Made by a program: the position numbers and the translations under genes. Shown here piece after piece: positions 8,985 to 17,876 of a stretch of DNA of 21,102 bases. Numbering within the stretch: the stretch's first letter is position 1; each line of letters opens with the position of its first letter. The notes under the pieces are model-generated. The model was not told where the DNA came from and made no database searches. It worked only from the letters and a program-made list of their open reading frames with translations. This DNA is from Chrysochromulina parva (Eukaryota > Haptophyta > Prymnesiales > Chrysochromulinaceae): positions 1 through 21,102 of the forward strand of contig PJAB01000762.1 of assembly GCA_002887195.1 (NCBI GenBank), in the 5' to 3' direction.

Positions 8985-11900
8985 TCACGACGAGAAGTGT
9001 ACGTAGCCGGGCGCGTTCTCGGAGTGGTAGAGCTCCATGCGCGGCACCTCGCCGTCCTTGAAGTGGGCCTTGGGCGGCACGATCAGGGCGGTGAGGAACG
9101 GGAGCTTCGGCCCAGCTGGCCGCTCCTGCCCGAGCCGGTGGAGCGCTCCTTGCGGCGCGGGGCGTTTGGCCGGCTTGGGATTGCTCGTGGCCATTGTAAA
9201 GGTGGGTGCGGCGGCGCCGGTAGTACGCTTCGCGAGCTGCTTCTGCTCGTGCCCGAGCCGGTGCAGCGCCGCCTGCTGCTTCTGCTTCTGCACTTGCAGC
9301 TGGCGCTGTCGATGCAGCGCTTGCAGCACGCACACTGCCCGCAGGTGGCGTCCGTAATAAGGCGAGTCGCGCTCGTCGGGAATGTCATCAGGGCCCGGCG
9401 GCGGCGGCGACGGCTGCCCGATGCGTTCTCGTCGCTCTTGCTCGAGCTGCGCCTGGCGCGCGCGACGGTGCTGGTGCTCGAGCAGCTCGGCCGTCTGTTG
9501 CACCTCGGGGTCCATGGGCACCGTGAGTGCGCCACACCGGTAGAGCCGCCAGAGCGTGCAGAGGAGCTGCTGCGCGAGGAGCTGCGCCCATTGCGTGTTG
9601 GGCGGCGCCGCCGAGCTCATCGAGGCGCTTGCAGCGGGGACGTTTTTGGAGACGCCGCTCCGGAGGCCGAGGCCCACCCCTGTGGGGACCTGGTTGGTGC
9701 CTGGGCCTGAAGGCTCGGGTGTCACATCCCCCCAGGTGGCGATGCGTCGGAAGCACTCGAGGTGGGCGGGTGTGCATAGCTCAACGACGGCCAGGTGTGG
9801 TGGCATCTGGGTGATGCCGGGCAGCAGCTCGCCCTCAGGCGACTTGGGCATCGACTTGCTCAGGTGGTGAGCCAGCGTGTGCGCGTGCAGGCTCAGGTCG
9901 GCAGCGAGCGACGACGCGGCCTCGGTGAGCCCGGACCGGTGCCACAGCTCCAGTGCCGTGGCCACTTCAGGCGCCGCCTGCCGAGCGGCCTCCGCACCCG
10001 GGTGGGAGTTACTGCCAGCCATTGAGAGGAGACTCAGCCCGATGGCCAACGAGGCTGTCGGCGCGGCGCCCGCGGGCGGTGGTGGCAGCAGCACACTGAG
10101 CCGTTGGAGTGCCACACGACCCACGGCTATGCGATGACGAAGCTCATCAAGCATCGGCAGCAGCTCGCGGATCGTCTCGGCGGGGCCGCCAGCTTGATGA
10201 CCCTCGATGCTGGATGACCCTTGATGACCCTCGATGCTGGATGACCCTTGATGACCCTCGATGCGCGCGAGCCGGCGGTACGCAGCACGCAGCGCGTCGT
10301 AGGCTCCCGGCTCGCAGAGCTCGAGGCAGAGGCAGCCCGCCGGCTTACCCAACGCATGGCGCAGCAGCGGCGCCGGTGGGCCTGCGCGTGATGACGTCGA
10401 GGGCACTGCGAAGCTCTTCTCCGACAGACGGACCGCGTGCGCATAGATGGCCTTGAGCAGCTCCTTGCCTCCAACCCGTCCCAACGGCCGGATCGATTCG
10501 ACGTCGGGCTCGGCGTATCCTTTCGTGTTGAGGAAGACCCGGGCACGCGCCGCCGCCGCATCCAATGAGGCATCCGGAGTGGTGCTCATCACGACGCTCA
10601 GCGATGGTGAAGGGTCGAGGGCATCGTGCTGAGCACCTCTCTTTGCGTCGCGTGACTCCCTTTGCGTCGCCGCTGCCTCTTCGCTGGCGTCGCCGCCCTC
10701 GCCGCCCTCGCCACCCTCACCGCCACCCTCGCCGCCACCCTCGCCGCCACCCTCACCGCCACCCTCACCACCCTCGCTGAACGACGATGAGGGTGCCGAC
10801 GACTTTGCTTCCAAGTGGAGTGCGAGCTTGGCGACGGGTGGCGGCGGCGCTGCGACGTCCTCGCGAGGCGCTGCATGCAAGTGCTCACCACGACGCTCCG
10901 CCTCCTCGCGAGGCGCAGCATCCACGGCCTCCTCCGCCCATTCCGCGCCAACGTCGACGGCCGCCGCCACCTCGGCAGCACGCTCGTCAAAGGGGGAGAC
11001 GTCCCACCCAAACCATTCCCATCCCTCCTGCCACGCGGGCGCCGTCGTGAGCGCACCACACACGCGCAGCGGGAGCATCTGTGATCCGCGCGGCTCCGCG
11101 CACGAGGCGCTCGTGCGGCCGACGAGCTGCGCGCTGTGCGTCACCGCCGCCATCGGCGGCTGCTGCGTGCGCGGTGGCGGCGGCGCGGTCTGTAACTCCG
11201 ATCGAGGCTGCTTGAGCTTGGCAGTGCCCGCCACAGCGCTCAGCGATGCTGGCAGGCCGGCGCCACCGAAGGGCACGGGCGCGGCAACGGACTCGAGCGT
11301 GCGTCCGAAGGCGCTTGCACGGAACTCGGGGCCACCGCGCGTCCCACCGTCGATGGGTGACCAGTCAGTCGGCAGCACCGGCATGGACGCGCTCACGACA
11401 GCGCCGAGAGGCTGCGGCGGCGGCGGCGCTGTGAGCGCCGTCGTGAGCGCCGCAGCTCCCGCGCCGCTCGCGCTCACGACGGCGCCGACTTCGGTGGAGC
11501 TCGTGCGTGGCGCACGCGGCGAGGACGAGGGCGCCCTCGGGGGAGGCTCCTCGTGAGTCGAAGAGGAGGTGAGCGGCGCGGAGGCGGAGGTGATTAGTAT
11601 TCGCGGCGTGGCAGGACGGACTCCACGGCCCAGGGGTCGGCCTTGTGGTCGCCCTTCACACCGCCCTTCACGGATGCCAATGGTCGCCATGGCGTTCCGC
11701 TGCGCCACGCTGGCCACGCTGCCAACGAGCACCTCGTCGTCTGTGAGCGGCACCGTCGCCGTCGACCCCGGCTGTATGGGCGCCGGATACAGCGGCAGTG
11801 GGCGCAGCGGCTGCCCGCTCGGCGGCGAGTTCAGTAGTCGGCCGGGCTCCGGCCGCCACGGCAGCTGCAGCGGAGTGGGCGAGGGCACGCGGCCCTTGAT

Positions 11901-12860
11901 GGGAACTGTCCATGCGGGAGGCGTCTGCTGCGGCGGAGGCGCAGCCATGGGGGTGTGAACGTGAAGAGCCATGTCCCCCGGCACTCCTACAGCCTTGAGC
12001 CGCGCGAACGGGTTGTTACCGCCGCGGCCGCTGCCGGCGCCACCGCCGCCGCTGCCGGCGCCACCGCCGCCGCTGCCGTCGGATGCATGTGGGGCAAAGG
12101 CGGAAGCGCGCGGCGCTCCGCTCATCTCCGCGTCCATGGCTGTCCCTTCTGCCGGCAGCATCGGCGCGCTGCTAGAGCCTCCACCGCCGCGCCTGCCTCG
12201 GCTCTTCGCCTCCGCGGAGTCCGCGCCGGTGGGATGGCTCTCGTCCTTCTCGTCCTCTGCACTGCTGGCTGGCGCGGCGGACGGCTCAGCCGCGGCCGCG
12301 GTGGCCGCGCCCGGGTCGCTCTCTTCTGGCGGCGTGCTCGGCAGCGGCGGCAGCGGCGAAGAGCTCACGTCGGCGGCCGTCGTCGCCTCCGTCTCCGTCG
12401 CCGCCGCTCCTGCTGCTGTGGCCGCTGCGCCTTCCTGCGCGTCGACCTCGTCGCTCGGTGGTGGCGACGCTCGAGCAGCCCGTTGGCGCGACGCGACCAG
12501 CTCCTTGGCCTGCGACTGAGCAGCGCCACGCAATGCGCTCACCCCGACCTCCAGCGTCACGGTCGACGGGCCTGGTCCGAGCCGGTTTTGGACGACTTCG
12601 TTGGCCGAGGTGCTGAGGGTAAACTCGCGGTGCAGCGCGGGCGCCGAGGCGCTGCCCGTGAAGCGGCCGCGCTGGCCACGGACCATCTTCGGGTTGCCCA
12701 AGCCATTGTGGCCGGCGATCTTTGCGTGCGCTGAAGCAGCGATCTGGAGCATCGGATCGTCGGCGGCGGCCGGCGGCTCGAAATCGCGGCTCGCCGACGG
12801 GCCGACCGTCCACGGCGTCGCCTGAGACATCGAGCGGTACCGCTCCTCGCGACTGTACAT
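8985..12860 (-). CDS. Large low-complexity protein of unknown function
   Basis: A 1291-residue frame counting from ATG 12860; ATG 12830 (MSQATPW) is equally possible. The frame continues open to 13616 but there it runs antisense to the NUDIX gene, so I exclude that part. I do not recognise the family. The N-terminal half is low complexity: Ala/Glu/Thr-rich, Gly/Ser-rich and Pro-rich. A GGGE repeat lies near residues 697-724. The region from about 760 to the C-terminus looks more globular and helical (GYAEPDVESIRPLGRVGG, then KELLKAIYAHAVRL), interrupted by a 9-residue IEGHQGSSS repeat at about 866-888. Gln/Arg-rich coiled-coil-like segments lie near 1127-1145 and 1181-1207. The ending, MELYHSENAPGYVHFSS, looks conserved. 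Function is unknown; the structured C-terminal half is where homology should be sought. Confidence 0.65.
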   Translation of the reverse strand: MYSREERYRSMSQATPWTVGPSASRDFEPPAAADDPMLQIAASAHAKIAGHNGLGNPKMVRGQRGRFTGSASAPALHREFTLSTSANEVVQNRLGPGPSTVTLEVGVSALRGAAQSQAKELVASRQRAARASPPPSDEVDAQEGAAATAAGAAATETEATTAADVSSSPLPPLPSTPPEESDPGAATAAAAEPSAAPASSAEDEKDESHPTGADSAEAKSRGRRGGGGSSSAPMLPAEGTAMDAEMSGAPRASAFAPHASDGSGGGGAGSGGGGAGSGRGGNNPFARLKAVGVPGDMALHVHTPMAAPPPQQTPPAWTVPIKGRVPSPTPLQLPWRPEPGRLLNSPPSGQPLRPLPLYPAPIQPGSTATVPLTDDEVLVGSVASVAQRNAMATIGIREGRCEGRPQGRPLGRGVRPATPRILITSASAPLTSSSTHEEPPPRAPSSSPRAPRTSSTEVGAVVSASGAGAAALTTALTAPPPPQPLGAVVSASMPVLPTDWSPIDGGTRGGPEFRASAFGRTLESVAAPVPFGGAGLPASLSAVAGTAKLKQPRSELQTAPPPPRTQQPPMAAVTHSAQLVGRTSASCAEPRGSQMLPLRVCGALTTAPAWQEGWEWFGWDVSPFDERAAEVAAAVDVGAEWAEEAVDAAPREEAERRGEHLHAAPREDVAAPPPPVAKLALHLEAKSSAPSSSFSEGGEGGGEGGGEGGGEGGGEGGEGGEGGDASEEAAATQRESRDAKRGAQHDALDPSPSLSVVMSTTPDASLDAAAARARVFLNTKGYAEPDVESIRPLGRVGGKELLKAIYAHAVRLSEKSFAVPSTSSRAGPPAPLLRHALGKPAGCLCLELCEPGAYDALRAAYRRLARIEGHQGSSSIEGHQGSSSIEGHQAGGPAETIRELLPMLDELRHRIAVGRVALQRLSVLLPPPPAGAAPTASLAIGLSLLSMAGSNSHPGAEAARQAAPEVATALELWHRSGLTEAASSLAADLSLHAHTLAHHLSKSMPKSPEGELLPGITQMPPHLAVVELCTPAHLECFRRIATWGDVTPEPSGPGTNQVPTGVGLGLRSGVSKNVPAASASMSSAAPPNTQWAQLLAQQLLCTLWRLYRCGALTVPMDPEVQQTAELLEHQHRRARQAQLEQERRERIGQPSPPPPGPDDIPDERDSPYYGRHLRAVCVLQALHRQRQLQVQKQKQQAALHRLGHEQKQLAKRTTGAAAPTFTMATSNPKPAKRPAPQGALHRLGQERPAGPKLPFLTALIVPPKAHFKDGEVPRMELYHSENAPGYVHFSS
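10194..10264 (-). repeat. 27-nt tandem repeat (IEGHQGSSS)
   Basis: Two perfect 27-nt units (10194-10220, 10221-10247) and a partial third (10248-10264). They are in frame in the large minus-strand gene and encode IEGHQGSSS. Confidence 0.9.
10690..10770 (-). repeat. Gly-Gly-Gly-Glu coding repeat
   Basis: An imperfect 12-nt repeat (CGCCACCCTCGC and variants on the plus strand) encodes a GGGE tract in the large minus-strand protein; a flexible acidic spacer is the simplest reading. Confidence 0.85.
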
Positions 12861-13029
12861 GCTGCAAGCGCGACACGAACGAGAGCAAAACTGCCCAAGT
12901 CCCTTTGGACTTCGGTACGGCAGCTGCGAGCGCCTTCTTGGGCGTATCCACACCACAGACGCGGCTCTCTCGCTCGAGCCCTCCGATTCTGGGATCTCTT
13001 GAAACCCAGCACGTAACGCCAAAATCGTC
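12861..13029. promoter_or_regulatory. Divergent promoter region
   Basis: Only 169 nt separate the chosen ATG of the large minus-strand gene from the ATG of the NUDIX gene, so both transcripts must start here or within each other's leader. The NUDIX frame is closed by TGA at 13000-13002. No TATA-like element was identified; the call rests on geometry alone. Confidence 0.35.
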
Positions 13030-14070
13030 ATGTTCCTGCTCGTCGTGGCATCCTGGCCCTCTGCATCGCTGACGTCGGTACCCTTTTTCGACACCAACTT
13101 GCGGCTGCAGCGCACTGGTGCGCCCGCCGCAGATGCTGTTGCACGGTACGTGCCCGTGTACAAAGGCGAGCTGTGCGTGTCGCCGTGCACCGCGAAAGCA
13201 GAGCGAGGGCGGGACTGCGAGCCAGTGTTGTTGAGTGCAGAGGCCGCGTCCCGATTCACGGCGCATGAGGACTGCATCACGCAATGGATCGGAACCGCCA
13301 AGGAAGGACCGCTGGCGGCGCACGGCGAGGGTAGTACGCCCGGCTTCTGGCTGCTCGAACTCTCCCACTTGGAGACTGCTCCCGACCTCGGTGGCAAGTG
13401 GGCGCCCTTGCGGGCCTCACGCGGCCCGGGCGGCGGCGAAGCAGCCATCTTGGGCGGCAGCGACGTGCGACTCACGAGCGACGACGACGTGGCCCTGCTC
13501 ACCACGGCGCGGGGCTTGGCGCTCTGGCATCGGTCCATTCCGCACTGCAGCGCATGCGGTGGCAAGACGAAGCCGTTCCGAAACGGGCGCAACCGAAAGT
13601 GCGAGGATTGCGGCACGCGCTACCGTCCGCAGCTCGATCCCTCCGTCATTGTGCTCGTCACGCGCGGGGATAAGTGCTTGCTCGGGCGCAAGAAGGAATG
13701 GCCCGCCGGCCGGTACAGCACGCTCGCGGGCTTCGTCGAGTTTGGGGAGACGATCGAGGAATGCGTGCTGCGTGAGATGATGGAGGAGGCGGGCGTGCGG
13801 TGCGATCGCACCTCGCTGCGCTTCGTCGGCTCGCAGCCCTGGCTCTTCCCGCGATCGCTCATGGTTGGCTTCCTGGTGCAGACCAAGGACGAAGTCTTGC
13901 ATGTCGATGAGGACGAGCTGGAGGACGCGCAGTGGTTCGAGCGCGAGTTTGTGCGCGGTGCGCTCGCCAGGCAGGGCGACCTCGACAAGCCCGCCGAGCC
14001 GGGCGCCTTCCACGTGCCCTCGTCCATCTCCCTCGCGAGGACCATCATCGAGCGCTGGCTTGAGGACTGA
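13030..14070 (+). CDS. NADH pyrophosphatase-type NUDIX hydrolase (NudC/NUDT12-like)
   Basis: A 346-residue protein starting at ATG 13030, with an in-frame stop at 13000 that fixes the start region. An N-terminal NUDIX-like domain (FFDTNLRLQ, YVPVYKGELCV, FWLLELSHLE) is followed by a zinc ribbon with C173-x2-C176 and C191-x2-C194. The NUDIX box is G234-x5-E240-x7-R248-E249-x2-E252-E253-x-G255-V256, complete. The SQPW motif at 268-271, followed by LFP, is diagnostic of the NADH-diphosphatase subgroup, which splits NAD(H) into NMN(H) and AMP and in several organisms removes NAD caps from RNA. The first 20 residues are hydrophobic and might be an organelle-targeting or signal sequence. No peroxisomal SKL-type tail is seen (the end is RWLED). 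All catalytic residues are present, so the enzyme should be active. Confidence 0.95.
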   Translation: MFLLVVASWPSASLTSVPFFDTNLRLQRTGAPAADAVARYVPVYKGELCVSPCTAKAERGRDCEPVLLSAEAASRFTAHEDCITQWIGTAKEGPLAAHGEGSTPGFWLLELSHLETAPDLGGKWAPLRASRGPGGGEAAILGGSDVRLTSDDDVALLTTARGLALWHRSIPHCSACGGKTKPFRNGRNRKCEDCGTRYRPQLDPSVIVLVTRGDKCLLGRKKEWPAGRYSTLAGFVEFGETIEECVLREMMEEAGVRCDRTSLRFVGSQPWLFPRSLMVGFLVQTKDEVLHVDEDELEDAQWFEREFVRGALARQGDLDKPAEPGAFHVPSSISLARTIIERWLED

Positions 14071-14403
14071 CACGCGGGCGTATAATGCGAGACGGCTGAT
14101 CTGAGCGACAAAGTTTCGTCGTGCCGACGTAGCAAGAAAATTGAGAATTGACCACTGAATTATTGCGCTTCAATTTACTTTTAACAGCTGTGGTCCAGTG
14201 TCCAGGCTGATGATACGAACAGACGACCTCAAATCACACACTCTTTCCATCGACGACTACCCGGAACCTCAACGAACCCCAAATCTATCCCAATGGAGGC
14301 CCACACCCCTCCTCTACTCCTCAACACCTAGTCCTGCATGCCCTACCATACCAAATCCGTAAAGACAATTCACACGTGTATCAATTCACACGTATGCTCA
14401 TGT
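14071..14403 (+). other. Intergenic region upstream of the sulfotransferase-like gene
   Basis: This region is AT-richer than the flanking genes and contains a C/T-rich tract near 14290-14330. It presumably holds the 3' end of the NUDIX transcript and the promoter of the next gene. An ATG at 14338 is in frame with that gene and could extend it by 22 residues. No other gene was seen. Confidence 0.5.
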
Positions 14404-15234
14404 ATGCTTTCCTTCACGATGAGCATCATCGGCCTTTTCGTGGTGCTGTGCGTCGGTGCGGACGACATCTTCGTGGGCTCTTCGAGTCGCTCTATCTTCC
14501 GCAGTCGCAGCCGCAAGGCAGCAACGCGATCGGTGCTTCTCATCGGTTCGCACTTTGGTCTGGGTTCCGAGCTGCTCTCTAAAGTTTTTGGCGATCTGTG
14601 TCAGCGGGCGCGCACACAGCTGCTCTGCGAAACACCACTGGGCGGCTCGATACACGATCTCAAGTCGCTTGCATCCATTCAGCGAAAGCGTAGGACTCGC
14701 TTGGTATGGCTCGAACGTGAAGCGGGTGCGTTGCAACGGACGTTCGACAGCCTACGTGAGCACGCCGCCGATGTGCAGCTCGTGCATGTGCTTTGGGATC
14801 CGATGCAGGCGTGCGTGGCGCAGTGGCCGATGACGTCTGCCCATGATGGACCGAACGTCACGATGGCAACGCTCTGCAGCCGCCTGCGCATGGACAGGCT
14901 TCCGGGATTGTACATGCACGCGAAACGCCAGCGCACACGCTCGCTGCAGCTGCGGCTCGAGGACCTGGTCGGGCCGCAGAAGCAAGCGTGGCGGCAGCTT
15001 TCCAAGTTCCTTGATCTGCCCGACAAGGACGTGGCCTCCGTGGGTGCTCGCGCTGTCGCTGGTCTGCGAAAAAGAGTGCTCAACCTCGCTGCGCCTGCCT
15101 GGGTGCATGAGGCAATTTCACGCGACACCTCGCTCATGGCCACCGTACGCAAGCTCCGACAGGACCTTGAGTACGAAGGTGAGAAAGAGGATGGCAGCAG
15201 CGCCAGTAGTCAGAGCTTGTCTGATGAGGACTGA
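14404..15234 (+). CDS. Sulfotransferase-like secretory protein
   Basis: A 276-residue protein from ATG 14404; ATG 14338 would add 22 polar residues ahead of the signal sequence, so I prefer 14404. The N-terminus (MLSFTMSIIGLFVVLCVGAD) is a good signal peptide or signal anchor. The layout matches sulfotransferases: an N-terminal phosphosulfate-loop-like segment VLLIGSHFGLGSELLSKVF from residue 44, a VQLVHVLWDPMQACVAQW segment (Asp132-Pro133, normally RDP), and LRLEDLVGPQKQAWRQLSKF from residue 183 with FLDLP, matching the usual YEDL...FLGL. The PAPS-loop Lys/Arg and the Arg of RDP appear to be replaced, so activity is uncertain. It would act in the Golgi lumen on glycans or proteins. The C-terminus is acidic/Ser-rich. 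Confidence 0.65.
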   Translation: MLSFTMSIIGLFVVLCVGADDIFVGSSSRSIFRSRSRKAATRSVLLIGSHFGLGSELLSKVFGDLCQRARTQLLCETPLGGSIHDLKSLASIQRKRRTRLVWLEREAGALQRTFDSLREHAADVQLVHVLWDPMQACVAQWPMTSAHDGPNVTMATLCSRLRMDRLPGLYMHAKRQRTRSLQLRLEDLVGPQKQAWRQLSKFLDLPDKDVASVGARAVAGLRKRVLNLAAPAWVHEAISRDTSLMATVRKLRQDLEYEGEKEDGSSASSQSLSDED

Positions 15235-15873
15235 AATAGCCCATGCGGAGAGGTGTCCCGCGGGGCGTACAGACCAGAGCCCTATAGAAAGCGTTATACT
15301 TTACGGTCGGCGACTGTAGTCAGACGTCGTCGAGTTTCAAAGTAACTCAGTTTCCCAGTTTCGTATCGTCACCGGACACCGGTCAGGGTCACCGCTCGAA
15401 CTGGACATGTCGGAAGCGCTAAGGTGCGACGTCCTCCTCGGTCCTCCTCGACGAGTTTCAGTCTTTCAGACCGCACGTTAACGCGCACCGGGGCAGCCAC
15501 GCGGCGGACGATCGCGCACGCAGGCGGCTCCCGGGCACGCTCGCGGCGTCGGTGTGGTCCGTGGAGCCGCCGGTACGCCCGAACAAGTCGAATGAAGCAC
15601 AAGCAGTAAGATTGAGTGTTCGAATTACGCCGAACACAGACTGTGTACTCGCCACCGAACGTTACCACATTATATGCCGCTCCACGCCCTTGTTAGACCT
15701 CGAACGGTGCGAGCTCAAGTTGGCATGATCGCCACAGTCGCCCACCGGAGCGAGCGGCCCGGCGAACCACTGGACAGACCACAGCGTGGGGGCGCGGAGG
15801 GGAAGAGGTCGGAGCAGTACAACGCGACATCCGAGAGACGCATAGTGCATGCACATGCGCGAGGTGCACAGAG
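15235..15873. other. Convergent intergenic region
   Basis: This separates the sulfotransferase-like gene (+) from the plastid-protein gene (-). I found no gene or RNA I could support. There is a perfect 10-nt tandem duplication (GTCCTCCTCG at 15431-15440 and 15441-15450) and a run of CAGTTTC-like motifs near 15330-15365. Confidence 0.5.
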
Positions 15874-16653
15874 CTAGAACCCACCCATCACCGGTGCGGA
15901 GGCATCCGTGCCGGCGGTCTTGTACGGTAGCACCCAAGCATCGAACGGGAACTCGACGGTGTGTTCGTTGATGACACGAATGGCGTTGTTTGCACCTGGC
16001 GTCTGCATGACGAGGTAGAGCGGGTTCTTGTAGGTGGATGAGTAGATCTCAACAATCTGCTTCACCTGGTTGGGTCCCTGCGTAAGCTCGATCTTGGCCT
16101 TCAGGTTGTTCACCTTGCTCGTCAACAGGATTTGAACGGCTTCGACCTCAGGCCCGAAGGTGTAGGACGTGATTCGGCCACCCTGAACGTGTTCGGGCGT
16201 GATGTCTTTCAGCGAATAGTAGGCCTTGTCCATGCCGGTGTGGGCAACGGTGGCGGTGAAGGGGAAATCGAGCGAGCCAGTGTTGTAGACCGCCACAGTC
16301 TTGGGCGACTTGGGCGTCTCGATGATGATGTCAACTGGGCGGTACTTGCCGTCCTCGGTATATACTGAAATCTTGGATGGAACGTACGCGGGCGTGTACC
16401 ATAGCTCCACGCGGCTGTGCACGGGGCGACCGCCCGACGTGATCTGGAGCTGAACACGCTCCACAGTCTCCTCTCCTACATCCCAAGTTTTGAGTGTGTT
16501 GCCCTGGACAAGCACCGACTTGGATTTGTCGAGGCTCGCGGCGAGCGGTGATCCACCCATCATCTTTGCAGAGGCGGCGCGCGTTGGCGCAGAATAGCTC
16601 GCATGGGACGGCAGCTGGTAGCCAAGGGCTACAATAGCGCAGATGGTCAACAT
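15874..16653 (-). CDS. Plastid-targeted duplicated-domain protein, conserved unknown
   Basis: A 259-residue protein from ATG 16653. The first 18 residues are a signal peptide-like segment (ICAIVALGYQL), followed by SHASYSAPTRAASAK, which resembles the ASAFAP cleavage motif of secondary red-type plastids with Tyr in the aromatic position, then a basic, Ser/Ala-rich transit region. The mature part holds two related beta-rich units: about 48-137 (VLVQGNTLKTW, VELWYTP, IIETPKSPKTVAVYNTG, DFPFTA) and about 157-245 (VQGGRITSYTF, IELTQGP, VMQTPGANNAIRVINEHT, EFPFDA). From memory, proteins of this pattern occur in diatoms and other chromist algae without known function. The role is unknown; a structural or lumen/stroma-associated role is only inference. 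Confidence 0.85.
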   Translation of the reverse strand: MLTICAIVALGYQLPSHASYSAPTRAASAKMMGGSPLAASLDKSKSVLVQGNTLKTWDVGEETVERVQLQITSGGRPVHSRVELWYTPAYVPSKISVYTEDGKYRPVDIIIETPKSPKTVAVYNTGSLDFPFTATVAHTGMDKAYYSLKDITPEHVQGGRITSYTFGPEVEAVQILLTSKVNNLKAKIELTQGPNQVKQIVEIYSSTYKNPLYLVMQTPGANNAIRVINEHTVEFPFDAWVLPYKTAGTDASAPVMGGF

Positions 16654-16796
16654 TATTTGATGACCTCCACGGTGTCGAGCGTTTTCTCGGAGATTCGGTC
16701 CCCCCCCCAGATTCACTCTCGGTTCGTGAGCGTTTTTGGTGAACTCATGAGACTTGTCGCACAGCACACCCCCAAACCTCCCTTCACGGTCAACAG

Positions 16797-17876
16797 CTAT
16801 TCTTGTGGAACGACTGGGGTTGGCGGATCGAAGTGGAGACGCCGCTCCTCGACGGGGTGTGCTCGGTGTTCCAAATTAGGGAGTGCCCAAGTGTAAGAAA
16901 AAGTAGGGAGAGCCCATGCACTCGCGAGCTCGGAGGCGGTGGCCGCGGCAGCGGGCGCAGCCGCGGCGTCAGCCTGCGGCGCGTGTGACCTTGGGAGCAG
17001 GTCGAGTATCGGATGCGGCAGTGCCGCGTCCGCCTCTCGAACAAAAAAGAAGCATTCCACAGCATCCTCGGCACAGGGGGTCAGATACGACAGCGTGGCG
17101 TCGAGCACCCCGGCGGCGCGGCGGTGCTCGCGCCGGCACAGTGCGAAGCCACCGGCGTGCGCCGCCGCGAAGGTGTGCTCGTCGAGATGAGCAAAGACGT
17201 CTGAGCGCGCGAAGCAGATCAGAGGGCTGGCCGCTCCCGGTCGCAAGAGCAACTGACCTGCCGAGGCAAAGAGTTTGGTCACCGTCGTCGGGTCGTAAGA
17301 GCACTCGCACGCGACGATGAGCACCGGGTCCGCTTCGGCGAGTCCGTGCTGCCGTACGCACTCCAGCATGCAAGAGGGCTCGCCCACATCGAGCCGCGAA
17401 CAGCCCGTGAGTCTCTGACCGTTGAGGCCGTCATTGTAGCGGAGCAGCTCGACAGATTCCTCGGTGAAGTCGGTGGCGATGGCCACTCGTGCTCCGACTT
17501 GTGCGGCGATGAGCGCGGGCACGCCCGCTCCCGCACCAATTTCCAAGACGGCGAGCGAGGACGCAGCGGCCGCGGGTGCCACACCGGAAAGCATCTCTGC
17601 GATGGCCTGACCGGCGGGCCAGAGCAGCTTGCCCATCGAACGATGGTTGCAAATCAGAACCTCGAACGCGCCGATGGGAAGCCGCACCGATGGCCGGGAA
17701 GCGAAGAGTGTGGATGGCTGGAGCAGGCGGTCAGCCGACTGCAGCAGCAGCTGATTCGAGGACGGCGGAGCAGCAACCGTGGCTGCTTCTTCATACGATT
17801 CTCGCTTGAGCAAACGGCGCAGAGCGTCCACGTCACCACTGACCAGGAGCTTCTGGAGCTCAGCGTGGTCCATCAT
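16797..17876 (-). CDS. METTL21/MTF16-type protein methyltransferase
   Basis: A 359-residue protein from ATG 17876 (the next codon is also ATG). It has the lysine-methyltransferase family 16 layout: a pre-motif GKLLWPAGQAIAEML, motif I VLEIGAGAGVPALIAAQ (Glu112, Gly114, Gly116, Gly118), an acidic strand AIATDFTEES followed by YNDGLNG, and a post-II motif E191-C-S-Y194-D-P matching the (D/E)xx(Y/F) signature. Members methylate lysines of chaperones, translation factors and similar proteins, usually in the cytosol; the target here cannot be told. An N-terminal helical segment (about 1-35) and an Ala/Pro-rich C-terminal tail (about 300-359) lie outside the core. Divergent from the glycosyltransferase gene, 213 nt apart. 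Confidence 0.85.
   Translation of the reverse strand: MMDHAELQKLLVSGDVDALRRLLKRESYEEAATVAAPPSSNQLLLQSADRLLQPSTLFASRPSVRLPIGAFEVLICNHRSMGKLLWPAGQAIAEMLSGVAPAAAASSLAVLEIGAGAGVPALIAAQVGARVAIATDFTEESVELLRYNDGLNGQRLTGCSRLDVGEPSCMLECVRQHGLAEADPVLIVACECSYDPTTVTKLFASAGQLLLRPGAASPLICFARSDVFAHLDEHTFAAAHAGGFALCRREHRRAAGVLDATLSYLTPCAEDAVECFFFVREADAALPHPILDLLPRSHAPQADAAAAPAAAATASELASAWALPTFSYTWALPNLEHRAHPVEERRLHFDPPTPVVPQE

Noticed and set aside
8658..9710. Plus-strand 350-codon frame opposite the end of the large minus-strand gene
   Set aside because: Composition is Arg/Leu/Gly-rich with no domain pattern, and the minus frame has coherent low-complexity and helical segments through the same DNA.
10194..10264. 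Regular repeat that could suggest a CRISPR-like array
   Set aside because: Units are adjacent with no spacers and encode an in-frame peptide repeat in a eukaryotic-type gene.
12861..13616. Upstream continuation of the large minus-strand frame antisense to the NUDIX gene
   Set aside because: The opposite strand here encodes a complete zinc ribbon and NUDIX N-terminal region; the antisense frame is open because of GC-rich codon bias and has no recognisable content.
16700..16708. Run of nine C upstream of the plastid-protein gene as a possible frameshift site
   Set aside because: It lies upstream of the chosen ATG (16653, minus strand), so it does not affect the protein.
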